Assembly (NCBI RefSeq): GCF_000240165.1
Contig: NC_017586.1
Span: 4,092,001-4,156,000 of the forward strand
Length of the DNA: 64,000 nucleotides
Origin: Streptantibioticus cattleyicolor NRRL 8057 = DSM 46488
GTDB taxonomy: Bacteria > Actinomycetota > Actinomycetes > Streptomycetales > Streptomycetaceae
Reading direction: 5' to 3'
Positions 17,785-26,965 of this stretch are shown piece after piece; within the stretch, counting starts at the first letter, position 1; each line of letters starts with the position of its first letter. Both the position numbers and the translations under genes were made by a program. The notes below the pieces were generated by a model. The model was not told where the DNA came from. It was given only the letters and a program-made list of their open reading frames with translations, and did not search any database.

Positions 17785-18102
17785 TCACCGGGGCGGGATC
17801 GACAGCGCGGCGTGCGCCTCGTCCAGGATCCTGCCGATCTCGCGGGCGGCGCGCCGAGCCTGGGAGGCGCCGCCCGTCGCCGCCGTGTCCTCCCAGTGGC
17901 GAAGTTCCGCCGCCAGGTGAGGCCGGCGCTGGATGTGGACGTAGACGGACCACTGGGCGACGAACCTGCGCAGCGGCGCGAGGTCGGACCCTTGCCGGGA
18001 CTGGTCGGCCGCCTGGTCCAGTTCACGGGTGAAGGCGGGCAGGGCCGCCGGTGCGATCCGGTTGAGGGCCTGACGCAGTGCGCCGACATCGGCGGAACTC
18101 AT
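17785..18102 (-). CDS. Small helical hypothetical protein (DUF6247-like)
   Basis: 105 residues, [35 protein letters not shown], all helical, with [21 protein letters not shown] in the middle. It resembles the short DUF6247-type proteins abundant in Streptomyces, which often act with small toxin-like partners; that identification is tentative. It lies 14 bp after msrA on the same strand and is probably cotranscribed. Confidence 0.6.
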   Translation of the reverse strand: MSSADVGALRQALNRIAPAALPAFTRELDQAADQSRQGSDLAPLRRFVAQWSVYVHIQRRPHLAAELRHWEDTAATGGASQARRAAREIGRILDEAHAALSIPPR

Positions 18103-18116
18103 CGCCGCCCGGAACC

Positions 18117-18776
18117 TCACCCCTCCGCCCGGGCCACCCCCACCGGGCAGCTCACGCCCGTGCCTCCGATGCCGCAGTAGCCCGCCGGGTTCTTGTCGAG
18201 GTACTGCTGGTGGTGGTCCTCGGCGGGGTGGAAGGGGGCGGCAGGGGCGATCTCGGTGGTGATGGGGCCGTGGCCAGCGGCGGTGAGGACGCGCTGGTAG
18301 GCGTCGCGGGAGGCGGTGGCGGCGGCGGACTGGGCGGGGGAGTGGGTGTAGATCGCGGAGCGGTACTGGGTGCCGACGTCGTTGCCCTGGCGGAAGCCCT
18401 GGGTGGGGTCGTGGGACTCCCAGAAGACCTTCAGGAGCTGCTCGTAGGAGACCTCGGCCGGGTCGAAGACGACGCGGACGGCCTCGGTGTGGCCGGTCAG
18501 CCCGGTGCACACCTCCTCGTACGTCGGGTTGGGGGTGTGGCCGCCCTGGTAGCCGACGAGGGTGGTCCACACCCCCGGGGTCTGCCAGAAGCGCCGCTCG
18601 GCACCCCAGAAGCAGCCGAGGCCGAAGTCGGCCACCTCCAGGCCGTCGGGGTAGGGGCCGAGCAGTGGGTGGCCGAGGACGGTGTGGCGGTCGGTGACGG
18701 TGAAGGCGGGACGGTCGCGGCCGGGCAGCGCCTCCTCGGCGGTGGGCAGCTGCGTCTTGTGACGGGCGAAGAACAT
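18117..18776 (-). CDS. msrA: Peptide-methionine (S)-S-oxide reductase
   Basis: 219 residues. The catalytic motif [13 protein letters not shown] is present, as are [27 protein letters not shown] and [14 protein letters not shown]. The C terminus has [12 protein letters not shown] with the candidate resolving cysteines. The enzyme repairs oxidised methionine in proteins using thioredoxin. The start at [11 protein letters not shown] is the standard Streptomyces N terminus; the upstream Met at 18806 is ignored. Confidence 0.95.
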   Translation of the reverse strand: MFFARHKTQLPTAEEALPGRDRPAFTVTDRHTVLGHPLLGPYPDGLEVADFGLGCFWGAERRFWQTPGVWTTLVGYQGGHTPNPTYEEVCTGLTGHTEAVRVVFDPAEVSYEQLLKVFWESHDPTQGFRQGNDVGTQYRSAIYTHSPAQSAAATASRDAYQRVLTAAGHGPITTEIAPAAPFHPAEDHHQQYLDKNPAGYCGIGGTGVSCPVGVARAEG

Positions 18777-18899
18777 CGGCCTTACTCCTGTCGGCTCAGG
18801 GCACACCGCGCGGGCGCCGGGCGTCGTTCATCAGAACGTATCCGTGCGACCAGGGATTCCGTTCCGGCGGCGGGCGCGCGGAGCATTACCCTCGGCGTC

Positions 18900-20060
18900 A
18901 TGAGCGACGCGCACACCCACGGTCAGCACAGCTTCGAGACCCTCGCCATCCACGCGGGGCAGCCGGCCGATCCGGCGACCGGAGCCGTGGTCACACCCAT
19001 CTACCAGGTCTCCACCTTCAAACAGGACGGTGTCGGGGGCCTGCGTGGCGGTTACGAGTACAGCCGGTCGGCCAACCCGACCCGCACCGCGCTGGAGGAG
19101 AACCTCGCCGCGCTCGAAGGCGGCCGGCGCGGCCTCGCCTTCGCCTCCGGGCTCGCCGCGGAGGACTGCCTGCTGCGTACCCTGCTGCGCCCCGGCGATC
19201 ACGTGGTGATCCCCAACGACGCCTACGGCGGCACGTTCCGGCTGTTCAGCAAGGTCGCCGAGAACTGGGGGGTGCGCTGGTCGGTGGCGGACACCACCGA
19301 CCCGGCCGCGGTCCGCGCCGAGGTGCGTCCTCAGACCAAGGCGATCTGGGTGGAGACGCCCAGCAACCCGCTGCTCGGCATCACCGACATCGCGGCGCTC
19401 GCCGAGGTGGCCCGGGCCACCGGGGTCCGCCTGGTGGTCGACAACACCTTCGCCAGCCCCTACCTCCAGCAGCCGCTCGCGCTCGGCGCCGACGTCGTGG
19501 TGCACTCCACCACCAAGTACATGGGCGGCCACTCCGACGTGGTCGGCGGCGCCCTGGTGACCACCGACGCCGAACTCGGCGAGCGGCTGGCCTACCACCA
19601 GAACGCGATGGGTGCCATCGCCGGCCCGTTCGACGCCTGGCTGGTGATGCGGGGCGTCAAGACGCTGGCGGTGCGCATGGACCGGCACAGCGCCAACGCC
19701 GCCCGGATCGCCGAGATGCTCACCGCCCACCCGAAGGTGACCCAGGTCTACTACCCGGGGCTGCCGGAGCACCCGGGGCACGAGGTCGCGGCCAAGCAGA
19801 TGCGGGCGTTCGGCGGGATGATCTCGTTCCGGGTGGCCGGCGGCGAGGAGGCGGCGCTGCGCGTCTGCGACCGGGCCGAGCTGTTCACCCTGGGCGAGTC
19901 GCTCGGCGGGGTCGAGTCGCTGATCGAGCACCCGGGGCGGATGACGCACGCCTCGGTGGCCGGTTCGGCGCTGGAGGTCCCGGCCGACCTGGTGCGGCTG
20001 TCGGTGGGCATCGAGGCGGTGGACGACCTGCTGGCCGACCTCACCGAGGCGCTGGCCTGA
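18900..20060 (+). CDS. metB: Cystathionine gamma-synthase/lyase
   Basis: 386 residues of the Cys/Met-metabolism PLP family. It shows [27 protein letters not shown] at the N terminus, [34 protein letters not shown], and the PLP lysine in [15 protein letters not shown]. The C-terminal [17 protein letters not shown] and LVRLSVGIE bind the substrate carboxylate. It either makes cystathionine from an acylhomoserine and cysteine or cleaves it; sequence alone does not separate the two. ATG 18900 has no strong ribosome site. Divergent from msrA, another sulfur-amino-acid gene. Confidence 0.93.
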   Translation: MSDAHTHGQHSFETLAIHAGQPADPATGAVVTPIYQVSTFKQDGVGGLRGGYEYSRSANPTRTALEENLAALEGGRRGLAFASGLAAEDCLLRTLLRPGDHVVIPNDAYGGTFRLFSKVAENWGVRWSVADTTDPAAVRAEVRPQTKAIWVETPSNPLLGITDIAALAEVARATGVRLVVDNTFASPYLQQPLALGADVVVHSTTKYMGGHSDVVGGALVTTDAELGERLAYHQNAMGAIAGPFDAWLVMRGVKTLAVRMDRHSANAARIAEMLTAHPKVTQVYYPGLPEHPGHEVAAKQMRAFGGMISFRVAGGEEAALRVCDRAELFTLGESLGGVESLIEHPGRMTHASVAGSALEVPADLVRLSVGIEAVDDLLADLTEALA

Positions 20061-20088
20061 CGCAGGGGCACGCCGGGGCCGGTGTCCC

Positions 20089-20367
20089 TCAGGGCGCCGG
20101 CACCGGCAGCGGCTGCGCCGCCGGCCAGAGGCGGACGGCCAGCACGGCCGCGGTGACGGCGGCGGCCAGCAGCAGCGTCCAGCAGACCAGGCGGACCGCC
20201 CGGCGCAGCCGCACCAGCCGGCGGCCGTGGGCGAGGGCGCGGGCGGTCAGGTCGGGCGGGACGGGGCGCGGGTCGGCCGCCAGGAGCCGCCGCACCTCGG
20301 TCTCCTTGCGGTCCGGCGGGGCCTGCGGCACCCCGGGCGGTTCGGGGACGGCCGCCGCCCCGCTCAC
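20089..20367 (-). CDS. Single-pass membrane protein coupled to sigma factor
   Basis: 92 residues starting at a GTG that overlaps the sigma-factor stop (GTGA), so translation is coupled. A Pro-rich cytoplasmic head holds ETEVRRLLAADPRPVPPDLTARALAHGRRL, then basic residues, then one transmembrane helix (CWTLLLAAAVTAAVLAVRLW), and a short outer tail. The topology and coupling recall membrane anti-sigma factors, but no zinc-binding HxxxCxxC motif is present. The regulatory role is inference. Confidence 0.65.
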   Translation of the reverse strand: MSGAAAVPEPPGVPQAPPDRKETEVRRLLAADPRPVPPDLTARALAHGRRLVRLRRAVRLVCWTLLLAAAVTAAVLAVRLWPAAQPLPVPAP

Positions 20368-20792
20368 CGGGTGCTCCGTACGGCGGCCAGCGCCCGCAGG
20401 CACAGGGTGCGCACCTTCTCCGGCGGCAGCCCGAGGTGGGCGGCGGTCTGTTCGGCGGGGAGCCCCTCGTACAGCTGGAGGACGAGGGCGAGACGCTGGG
20501 CGGGCGGCAGCGGGGCGAGGAGTCCGCGGCGCGGCCGGCGGTAGCGGCGGGCGCGGCGGCCGAAGCGGGCGGCCAGCTCCTGGCGGGTGCGCACGTACGG
20601 GTCGTCGCCGCGCAGCCGGAACCAGTCGGCGTAGGTACGGGCCAGCGCGGCGATCAGCAGCCGCTCGCCGTCCGCGGGGTCGCCGGCGAGCAGGGTGGCG
20701 AGGTGCAGCAGCCGTCCGGCCGCGCCGGCGGTGAACGCCGCGAACTCGCGGTCCCTGCGACGGCGCCGGGCCTGACGACGCGTACCCACCAT
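20364..20792 (-). CDS. Small sigma-70-family (SigE-like) factor
   Basis: 142 residues. The N-terminal part (FAAFTAGAAGRLLHLATLLAGDPADGERLLIAALARTYADWFRLRGDDPYVRTRQEL) is region-2-like. The C-terminal part (PLPPAQRLALVLQLYEGLPAEQTAAHLGLPPEKVRTLCLRALAAVR) is region 4 with helix-turn-helix. This is the SigE family size class common in Streptomyces. GGGGGAAG precedes the ATG. Directly followed by the coupled membrane protein. Confidence 0.8.
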   Translation of the reverse strand: MVGTRRQARRRRRDREFAAFTAGAAGRLLHLATLLAGDPADGERLLIAALARTYADWFRLRGDDPYVRTRQELAARFGRRARRYRRPRRGLLAPLPPAQRLALVLQLYEGLPAEQTAAHLGLPPEKVRTLCLRALAAVRSTR

Positions 20793-20893
20793 GGCTTCCC
20801 CCGGTACGGCCCCGGCACGGCACTGACTGCCCGCTATGGGACGCCACCGGGCAGGCGCCGGTCAAGGGCCGTGCGGAACCGGGTCGTTGGGGG

Positions 20894-21379
20894 TCAGCGC
20901 TCTTCACGCGGCCCGGCGTTGTGGTAGTCGGACAGCGCCGCGTTGAACCGGGCCAGCAGCGTGCAGAACATCTCGCGTTCGTCCTCGCTCCAGTCGTCGG
21001 TCACCACCGCCATCAGCTTGCGGCGGGAGGCGCGTACCTCCTCCAGCCGGGCCCGGCCGCGCGGGGAGAGCGCGAGCACCACGGCCCGGCCGTCCTCGGG
21101 GTGCGAGGTCCGCTTGACCAGGCCGGACTCCACGAGCGGCGCGACCTGCCGGGTCACCGTGGAGGAGTCGATGCCCATGCCTTCGGCGAGCGCCTTAACC
21201 CCCATGGCGCCCTCCCGGTCCAGCCGGTTGAGCAGCAGGTAGGCGGCGCGGTCCATGGAGTTGCGGGCCTTGCCGACGCCACCGAGCCGGGTCTGCTCCG
21301 CCCGGCGGGCGAAGAGCGCGACCTCGTGCTGGAGGCGCTCGTAGAGTGCGGTGGTCGTCAGGTCAACGGAGGTCGGCAT
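20894..21379 (-). CDS. MarR-family transcriptional regulator
   Basis: 161 residues. The winged helix-turn-helix core reads MGVKALAEGMGIDSSTVTRQVAPLVESGLVKRTSHPEDGRAVVLALSPRGRA, including the DxRxxxL-type wing. The flanking helices form the usual dimer interface. It is divergent from the threonine dehydratase gene, with 132 bp between them. Target and ligand unknown. Confidence 0.9.
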   Translation of the reverse strand: MPTSVDLTTTALYERLQHEVALFARRAEQTRLGGVGKARNSMDRAAYLLLNRLDREGAMGVKALAEGMGIDSSTVTRQVAPLVESGLVKRTSHPEDGRAVVLALSPRGRARLEEVRASRRKLMAVVTDDWSEDEREMFCTLLARFNAALSDYHNAGPREER

Positions 21380-21511
21380 GTCGGAAGGGTACGCGGCCGG
21401 GCGCTGCCCCGTACCCCAGCCGCCCAAACGCGGCACACGAGTGGGCGGAGCGCGCGTTTCGCCGGATGAATCCCGTATCGACGCAAGCATCCGAACTGTC
21501 AGACTTGCCGC

Positions 21512-22741
21512 ATGGCAGTCAGCACACCCGGCGCCACCGGCACCGTCACCCTCGACGACGTACGCGCCGCGCTGCGGACGCTGGCCGGGGTGGCCCGGGT
21601 CACCGCGCTGGAGGGCAGCCGGCACCTGAGCGCGCTGGTCGGCGCCCCGGTGTACTTCAAGTGCGAGAACCTGCAACGCACCGGGTCGTTCAAGGTGCGC
21701 GGCGCCTACGTGCGCATCGCCCGGCTGTCGGCGGCGGAGCGGGCGGCCGGGGTGGTCGCGGCGAGCGCCGGCAACCACGCGCAGGGGGTGGCGCTGGCCG
21801 CCACGCTGCTCGGGGTGCGGGCCACCGTGTTCATGCCGGAGGAGACCCCGTTGCCGAAGGTGGCGGCCACCCGTGAGTACGGCGCCGAGGTGCGGCTGCA
21901 CGGGCAGGTGGTGGACGAGTCGCTGCGTGCCGCCCAGCGGTACGCGGCGCACACCGGCGCGGTGCTGATCCACCCCTTCGACCACCCGGACGTGGTGGCC
22001 GGGCAGGGCACGGTGGGGCTGGAGATCCTGCGGCAGTGCCCGGAGGTGGCCACGATCGTGGTGGGCATGGGCGGCGGCGGGCTGGCGGCCGGGATCGCGG
22101 TGGCCGTCAAGGCGGTGCGCCCGGCGGTGCGGGTGGTGGGGGTGCAGGCGGAGGGGGCGGCGTGCTATCCGCCGTCGCTGGCGGCCGGGCGCCCGCTGGC
22201 GCTGGACGCGCCGGTGACCATGGCCGACGGCATGCGGGTGGCGCGCCCCGGGGACATCCCGTTCCGGATCGTCGGCGAGCTGGTGGACGAGATCCGCACG
22301 GTGACCGAGGACGCGCTCTCCCGGGCGCTGCTGCTCTGCCTGGAGCGGGCCAAGCTGGTGGTGGAGCCGGCCGGGGCCAGTCCGGTGGCGGCGGTGCTGG
22401 CGGATCCGTCGGCGTTCGCGGGGCCGGTGGTCGCGGTGCTCTCCGGGGGCAACGTGGACCCGTTGCTGATGCAGCGCGTCCTCACCCACGGCATGGCGGC
22501 GGCCGGGCGCTACCTGTCGCTGCGGCTGCGGCTGGCGGACCGCCCGGGCGCGCTGGCGCTGCTGCTGGCGGTGCTCTCCGAGGCGGGCGCCAACGTGCTC
22601 GACGTGGGCCACGTGCGCACCGACCCCCACCTCGGCCTCACCGAGGTCGAAGTGGAGCTCCACCTGGAGACCAAGGGGCCGGAGCACTGCTCGCTGGTGG
22701 TCCAGGCGCTGGAGCAGGCCGGCTACCGGGTGACGTGCTGA
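21512..22741 (+). CDS. ilvA: Threonine ammonia-lyase (threonine dehydratase)
   Basis: 409 residues of the fold-type II PLP family. The PLP lysine lies in NLQRTGSFKVRGAY, the phosphate-binding Gly loop is VGMGGGGLAAGI, and SAGNHAQGVA and SGGNVDPLL are present. A C-terminal ACT-type domain (YLSLRLRLADRPGALALLLAVLSEAGANVLDV) suggests allosteric control. It deaminates threonine (and serine) to 2-oxobutyrate. The single short ACT domain is more like catabolic TdcB/short IlvA types than the long biosynthetic enzyme. No clear ribosome site precedes ATG 21512. Confidence 0.92.
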   Translation: MAVSTPGATGTVTLDDVRAALRTLAGVARVTALEGSRHLSALVGAPVYFKCENLQRTGSFKVRGAYVRIARLSAAERAAGVVAASAGNHAQGVALAATLLGVRATVFMPEETPLPKVAATREYGAEVRLHGQVVDESLRAAQRYAAHTGAVLIHPFDHPDVVAGQGTVGLEILRQCPEVATIVVGMGGGGLAAGIAVAVKAVRPAVRVVGVQAEGAACYPPSLAAGRPLALDAPVTMADGMRVARPGDIPFRIVGELVDEIRTVTEDALSRALLLCLERAKLVVEPAGASPVAAVLADPSAFAGPVVAVLSGGNVDPLLMQRVLTHGMAAAGRYLSLRLRLADRPGALALLLAVLSEAGANVLDVGHVRTDPHLGLTEVEVELHLETKGPEHCSLVVQALEQAGYRVTC

Positions 22742-22813
22742 GCGCGGCGGCGGTGGCGTAGCCGGGGTACGCACGGGGACGTACGCCGTCGATGCGGGGC
22801 CGGCCTGCGCGGC

Positions 22814-22855
22814 TTGACGCGATATATCGCGTGACGCCATACTCACGATGCATCG
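22814..22855 (+). promoter_or_regulatory. Promoter with operator palindrome for ABC exporter
   Basis: TTGACG (22814-22819) and CATACT (22838-22843) form a -35/-10 pair with an 18-bp spacer. A perfect 16-bp palindrome ACGCGATATATCGCGT (22817-22832) overlaps the -35 and fills most of the spacer, and a second palindrome CGATGCATCG (22846-22855) follows the -10. A dimeric repressor bound here would block polymerase. GCGATATATCGC-like operators are typical of PadR/TetR-type control of drug exporters (family knowledge); no such regulator gene is adjacent except the MarR at 20894. Confidence 0.6.
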
Positions 22856-22906
22856 CATTACGTGCAGCGTGCAAGCAACCCATCGCTCACCCAACGGGAG
22901 ACCTCA

Positions 22907-23878
22907 ATGGCAGCCGCCATCCACGCCGAAGGGCTGGTGAAGACCTTCGGCGGAGTACGGGCCCTGGACGGCGTCGACCTCGACGTACCGGAGGGCACCG
23001 TGCTCGGCCTGCTCGGGCCCAACGGCGCGGGGAAGACCACCACCGTCCGGGTGCTGACCACCTTGCTGCGGCCGGACAGCGGCCGGGCCATGGTGGCCGG
23101 GATCGACGTCCTGGCACACCCCAACGAGGTGCGCCGCTCCATCGGCCTGTCCGGCCAGTTCGCCGCCGTCGACGAATACCTCACCGGCCGGGAGAACCTC
23201 CGGATGGTCGGACGGCTCTACCAGATGCCGTCCCGCGCGGCCAAGGCCCGCGCCGACGAACTGCTGGAACGTTTCAACCTCGCCGACGCCGCCGACCGCC
23301 CGGCCAAGACCTACTCCGGCGGCATGCGGCGGCGCCTGGACCTGGCCGCCGCGCTGGTGGTCCGGCCGCCGGTGATGTTCATGGACGAGCCCACCACCGG
23401 CCTCGACCCCCGCAACCGGCAGCAACTGTGGGAGGTGATCAAGGAGTTGGTGGCCGGCGGCACCACCTTGCTGCTGACCACCCAGTACCTGGAGGAGGCC
23501 GACCACCTCGCCCACGACATCGCCGTGGTCGACCACGGCCGGGTCATCGCCCGCGGCACCTCCGACCAGCTCAAGGCGCGCACCGGCGGCGAACGCGTCG
23601 AGGTCGTGGTGCACGACGCGGAACTGCTGCCGACCGCCGCCGAGGTGATGAACGGCTTCGCCAAGGCCGCCGCCACCGTGGAGACCCACACCCGGCGGAT
23701 CACCGCCCCCGTCACCGGCGGCGCCAAGCTCCTCGCCGAGGTCATCCGCGAACTCGACACCCGGGGCATAGAGATCGACGACATCGGACTGCGCCGCCCC
23801 ACCCTGGACGACGTCTTCCTGTCGCTCACCGGCCACGCGGCCGACGAGGCGGCCCGGCCCGAGGAGGCGGCCAAGTGA
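22907..23878 (+). CDS. DrrA-type ABC transporter ATPase
   Basis: 323 residues. Walker A LLGPNGAGKTTTVR, Q-loop SGQFAAVDEYLTG, signature KTYSGGMRRRLDLAAAL, Walker B VMFMDEPTTGLD and the switch region LTTQYLEEADHLA are all intact. The C-terminal extension (DELKART-like QLKARTGGERVEV ... GIEIDDIGLRRPTLDDVFLSLTG) is the DrrA/daunorubicin-resistance type. GGGAG lies 6 bp before ATG 22907. Its stop overlaps the permease GTG by 4 bp. It likely powers export of a drug or lipid-like compound. Confidence 0.94.
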   Translation: MAAAIHAEGLVKTFGGVRALDGVDLDVPEGTVLGLLGPNGAGKTTTVRVLTTLLRPDSGRAMVAGIDVLAHPNEVRRSIGLSGQFAAVDEYLTGRENLRMVGRLYQMPSRAAKARADELLERFNLADAADRPAKTYSGGMRRRLDLAAALVVRPPVMFMDEPTTGLDPRNRQQLWEVIKELVAGGTTLLLTTQYLEEADHLAHDIAVVDHGRVIARGTSDQLKARTGGERVEVVVHDAELLPTAAEVMNGFAKAAATVETHTRRITAPVTGGAKLLAEVIRELDTRGIEIDDIGLRRPTLDDVFLSLTGHAADEAARPEEAAK

Positions 23879-24726
23879 CCACCATGACCAGCACCAGCCT
23901 CGCCCCCCGCGCCCGCGGCGGCCCGGTCCAGGCGGTCCGCGACTCGCTCGTGATCGCCCAGCGGAACATCATCCGCATGCTCCGGATCCCCGAGATGGTC
24001 ATCTTCGGGCTGATCCAGCCGATCATGTTCGTGGTGCTCTTCACCTACGTCTTCGGCGGGTCCATACGGGTCGGCGGCTCGCTCTCCCAGCAGAGCTACC
24101 GCGAGTTCCTGATGGCGGGGATCTTCGCGCAGACGGTCACCTTCGCCACCGCTGGCGCGGGCGCGGGCATCGCCGACGACATGCACAAGGGGCTGATCGA
24201 CCGCTTCCGTTCCCTGCCCATGTCACGCGGCGCGGTGCTCACCGGACGCACCCTCGCCGACCTGGTGCAGACGGCGCTCACCCTGGTGGTGCTCGCGGGC
24301 GTCGCCCTGCTCGTCGGCTGGCGCACCCACGAGAACATCGGCAAGGTGCTCGGCGGCTTCGGGCTGCTGCTCCTGCTGGGGTACGCCTTCTCGTGGATCG
24401 GCGCGCTGATCGGGCTCTCGGTGCGCACCCCGGAGGCGGCCACCTCCGGCGGACTGATCTGGCTGTTCCCGCTGACGTTCATCTCCAACGCCTTCGTGGA
24501 CTCCAACAACCTGCCGGCGTTCTTCCGGTACATCGCCGAGTGGAACCCGTTCAGCACCACCGTCCAGGCGAGCCGTGAGCTGTTCGGCAACCTGCCGCCC
24601 GGCTTCCGGACCCCGGACGCCTGGCCCATGCAGCACGCGGTCTGGGCCTCGGTGCTGTGGTCCGTGCTGATCCTGGTGGTCTTCCGCACCCTGGCGGTGC
24701 GCAAGTACCGCTCGGCCTCCGCCTGA
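23875..24726 (+). CDS. DrrB-type ABC-2 permease
   Basis: 283 residues from a GTG overlapping the ATPase stop (GTGA). Six hydrophobic segments are visible, and the conserved ABC-2 motif SGGLIWLFPLTFISNAFVDSNNLPAFFRYIAEWNPFS lies in the C-terminal third. FRSLPMSRGAVLTGR is the cytoplasmic coupling loop. Together with the upstream ATPase it forms a complete DrrAB exporter. Transcription ends at the hairpin at 24735. Confidence 0.93.
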   Translation: MTTMTSTSLAPRARGGPVQAVRDSLVIAQRNIIRMLRIPEMVIFGLIQPIMFVVLFTYVFGGSIRVGGSLSQQSYREFLMAGIFAQTVTFATAGAGAGIADDMHKGLIDRFRSLPMSRGAVLTGRTLADLVQTALTLVVLAGVALLVGWRTHENIGKVLGGFGLLLLLGYAFSWIGALIGLSVRTPEAATSGGLIWLFPLTFISNAFVDSNNLPAFFRYIAEWNPFSTTVQASRELFGNLPPGFRTPDAWPMQHAVWASVLWSVLILVVFRTLAVRKYRSASA

Positions 24727-24734
24727 CCGTACGC

Positions 24735-24774
24735 GCGACGCCCCCGGACCGGTGACGGTTTCCGGGGGCGTCGC
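24735..24774. terminator. Hairpin between the DrrAB operon and greA
   Basis: Arms 24735-24748 and 24761-24774 (GCGACGCCCCCGGA / TCCGGGGGCGTCGC) form a perfect 14-bp stem with a 12-nt loop. It is placed to stop both the exporter operon and the convergent greA. Confidence 0.75.
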
Positions 24775-24798
24775 GGCACGGGTACGCGGGGCGCGGGC

Positions 24799-25296
24799 TC
24801 AGCCCTCGTACGGCCGGGTCTGGAGGATCTTCACGGTGGCCTTGCCGCCGTTGGGCATCTCGTAGCTGGCCTCGTCGCCGGCCTTCTTGCCGTTGACGGC
24901 GCTGCCCAGCGGCGACTGCGGCGAGTAGGTGTCCAGCTTGTCGGAGACGTACTCGCGCGAGCCCAGCAGGAACGTCAGGGTGTCGTCCGGGTCACCGTCG
25001 AAGGCGATCGTGACCACCATGCCGGGAGCGACCACCCCGTTGTCCGCCGGGGCCTCGCCGACCTTGGCGTGCTGGAGCAGGTGGGTCAGCTGGACGATGC
25101 GCGCCTCCAGCTTGCCCTGGTCCTCGCGTGCCGCGTGGTAGCCGGCGTTCTCCTTGAGGTCACCTTCCTGGCGGGCTTCCTCGATCTTGGCCACGATCTC
25201 GGCGCGTTTGGGACCCGACAGGTCTTCCAGCTCGGCCTTGAGCTGGTCATACGCCTCCTGGGTCAGCCAGGTGACGTTGTCGCTGGTCTGGGTCAC
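24799..25296 (-). CDS. greA: Transcription elongation factor GreA
   Basis: 165 residues. The N-terminal coiled coil (WLTQEAYDQLKAELEDL ... IEEARQEGDLKENAGYHAAREDQGKLEARI) carries the acidic tip D-L-K-E-N-A-x-Y-H. The C-terminal FKBP-like domain contains YSPQSPLGSAVNGKKAGDE. It rescues backtracked RNA polymerase by stimulating transcript cleavage. The GTG start at 25296 is preceded by GAGGAGC. Streptomyces-typical features include the GDPDDTLTFLLGSRE insertion. Confidence 0.96.
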   Translation of the reverse strand: MTQTSDNVTWLTQEAYDQLKAELEDLSGPKRAEIVAKIEEARQEGDLKENAGYHAAREDQGKLEARIVQLTHLLQHAKVGEAPADNGVVAPGMVVTIAFDGDPDDTLTFLLGSREYVSDKLDTYSPQSPLGSAVNGKKAGDEASYEMPNGGKATVKILQTRPYEG

Positions 25297-25533
25297 AGGT
25301 GCTCCTCGTCGGTACTCGGGTTGCTGTTCTCGGCCACCCTGCCGGGGCGGCGTGCTTCGGGCGGTGTCCGGCGCCGGGCGCACCGGAGCCAGATGTGCTG
25401 AACGCCCTTCCGGCATGCTTGCGCCATATCGGAGGGGCGAAACCACGAGCGTAACAATTCCCGCGCTCAGGGGGGAGACAGCCGGCGCGCGGACGTCGTC
25501 AAAACCGGCCGCGGGCGCCCGCCCGGCCGCCGG

Positions 25534-25968
25534 TCAGCGCCCGCCGGCCGCCTTGCAGCTCAGCAGCTCCGCGGTGGTGCCGCGGGCGGTGGTGCGGATC
25601 GTCACATCGGCCTCGACGCGGGTGCCGGGGCCGGAGACGGTGACGTCCTTGCGACCCACCTCGGTCTGGTCGGCCGACTGCGAACGCAGCGTGCACACGG
25701 CGCTCTGCCCGGCGTCCTTGACGACCTCCAGATGGGCGTCGACCCGCGTGTCGGAGACGACCCGGAAGGTGACGACCTGGCCGCTGACGTCGTTGGCCGA
25801 CATGTACCACCAGCCGCCCACCCCGAGCGCGACCACCAGCAGGCCGCCGAGCACCGTGCCGAGCACCCTGAGCGTGCGGTCCTTCGCCTGGTCGGCGGAG
25901 CGCCCGTAGCGCCCCCGGGGCGCCCGTCCGTAACGCCCCTCCGGCACCCGGTCGCGCACCGCGCTCAT
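25534..25968 (-). CDS. DUF4307-type membrane protein
   Basis: 144 residues. A basic, Arg/Gly/Tyr-rich head (VPEGRYGRAPRGRYGRSADQ) is followed by one membrane helix (VLGTVLGGLLVVALGVGGWWYM). An extracytoplasmic domain then follows, with a C-terminal two-cysteine pattern (VCTLRSQS ... LLSCKAAGG). This matches the DUF4307 family found between greA and mca in actinomycetes. Function unknown; a disulfide between the two cysteines is plausible. Confidence 0.85.
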   Translation of the reverse strand: MSAVRDRVPEGRYGRAPRGRYGRSADQAKDRTLRVLGTVLGGLLVVALGVGGWWYMSANDVSGQVVTFRVVSDTRVDAHLEVVKDAGQSAVCTLRSQSADQTEVGRKDVTVSGPGTRVEADVTIRTTARGTTAELLSCKAAGGR

Positions 25969-26086
25969 GCTCGTACCTCCTGGGGCTGACCCGCACGGGA
26001 TTAATTCACCGCCCCGCGTCGGTCACTATAGAGGGCGTCCGCAGACGCACCGACACCACTCCCGCTAATTGCGTAAGGACCTTGTC

Positions 26087-26962
26087 TTGACCGATCAGCT
26101 ACGACTGATGGCCGTACACGCGCACCCGGACGACGAGTCCAGCAAGGGCGCGGCGACGATGGCGAAGTACGTGTCCGAAGGCGTCGACGTGCTGGTGGCC
26201 ACCTGCACGGGCGGAGAACGGGGCTCCATCCTCAACCCCAAGCTCCAGGGCGACGCCTACATCGAGGCCAACATCCACGAGGTCCGCCGCAAGGAGATGG
26301 ACGAGGCGCGGCAGATCCTCGGCGTCAAGCAGGCGTGGCTGGGCTTCGTCGACTCCGGGCTGCCCGAGGGCGACCCGCTGCCCCCGCTGCCCGAGGGGTG
26401 CTTCGCCCTGCAGGACGTGGACGAGGCCGCCGGGGCCCTGGTCAAGCTGATCCGCGAGTTCCGGCCGCACGTGATCACCACGTACGACGAGAACGGCGGT
26501 TATCCGCACCCCGACCACATCATGACCCACAAGATCTCGATGGTGGCCTTCGACGCGGCCGGCGACCCGGAGCGCTACCCGGAGGCCGGCGAGGCGTGGA
26601 CGCCGCTGAAGCTCTACTACAACCAGGGCTTCAACCGGCCGCGCACCGTGGCGCTGCACGAGGCGCTGCTCGCCCGCGGCCTGGAGTCGCCCTACGGCGA
26701 GTGGCTCAAGCGCTGGGACGACATGGACCGGCCCGAGCGGCAGATCACCACCTTCGTGCCGTGCGCCGACTTCTTCGAGATCCGGGACAAGGCGCTGATC
26801 GCCCACGCCACCCAGATCGACCCGGACGGCTTCTGGTTCCACGTGCCGATGGACCTCCAGAAGGAGGTCTGGCCCACCGAGGACTACGAGCTGGCGCGCT
26901 CCCGGGTCGATACCTCGCTGCCCGAATCCGACCTCTTCGCGGGCATCCGCGCGGCCGGGTAG
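26087..26962 (+). CDS. mca: Mycothiol S-conjugate amidase
   Basis: 291 residues from TTG 26087 (MTDQLRLMAVHAHPDDESSKGAA). Zinc ligands are seen in AHPDDE and GGYPHPDHIMTH of the LmbE/PIG-L deacetylase fold. The enzyme cleaves the amide bond of mycothiol S-conjugates, so detoxified electrophiles leave the cell as mercapturic acids. The TTG is chosen over an earlier TTG at 26069 because AAGGAC precedes it and homologues start at MTDQ. Conserved downstream partner at 26966. Confidence 0.94.
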   Translation: MTDQLRLMAVHAHPDDESSKGAATMAKYVSEGVDVLVATCTGGERGSILNPKLQGDAYIEANIHEVRRKEMDEARQILGVKQAWLGFVDSGLPEGDPLPPLPEGCFALQDVDEAAGALVKLIREFRPHVITTYDENGGYPHPDHIMTHKISMVAFDAAGDPERYPEAGEAWTPLKLYYNQGFNRPRTVALHEALLARGLESPYGEWLKRWDDMDRPERQITTFVPCADFFEIRDKALIAHATQIDPDGFWFHVPMDLQKEVWPTEDYELARSRVDTSLPESDLFAGIRAAG

Positions 26963-26965
26963 ACA

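Noticed and set aside
18078-18899. Upstream in-frame extension of metB over msrA
   Set aside because: It runs antisense through msrA and is only the shadow frame; ATG 18900 matches the family N terminus.
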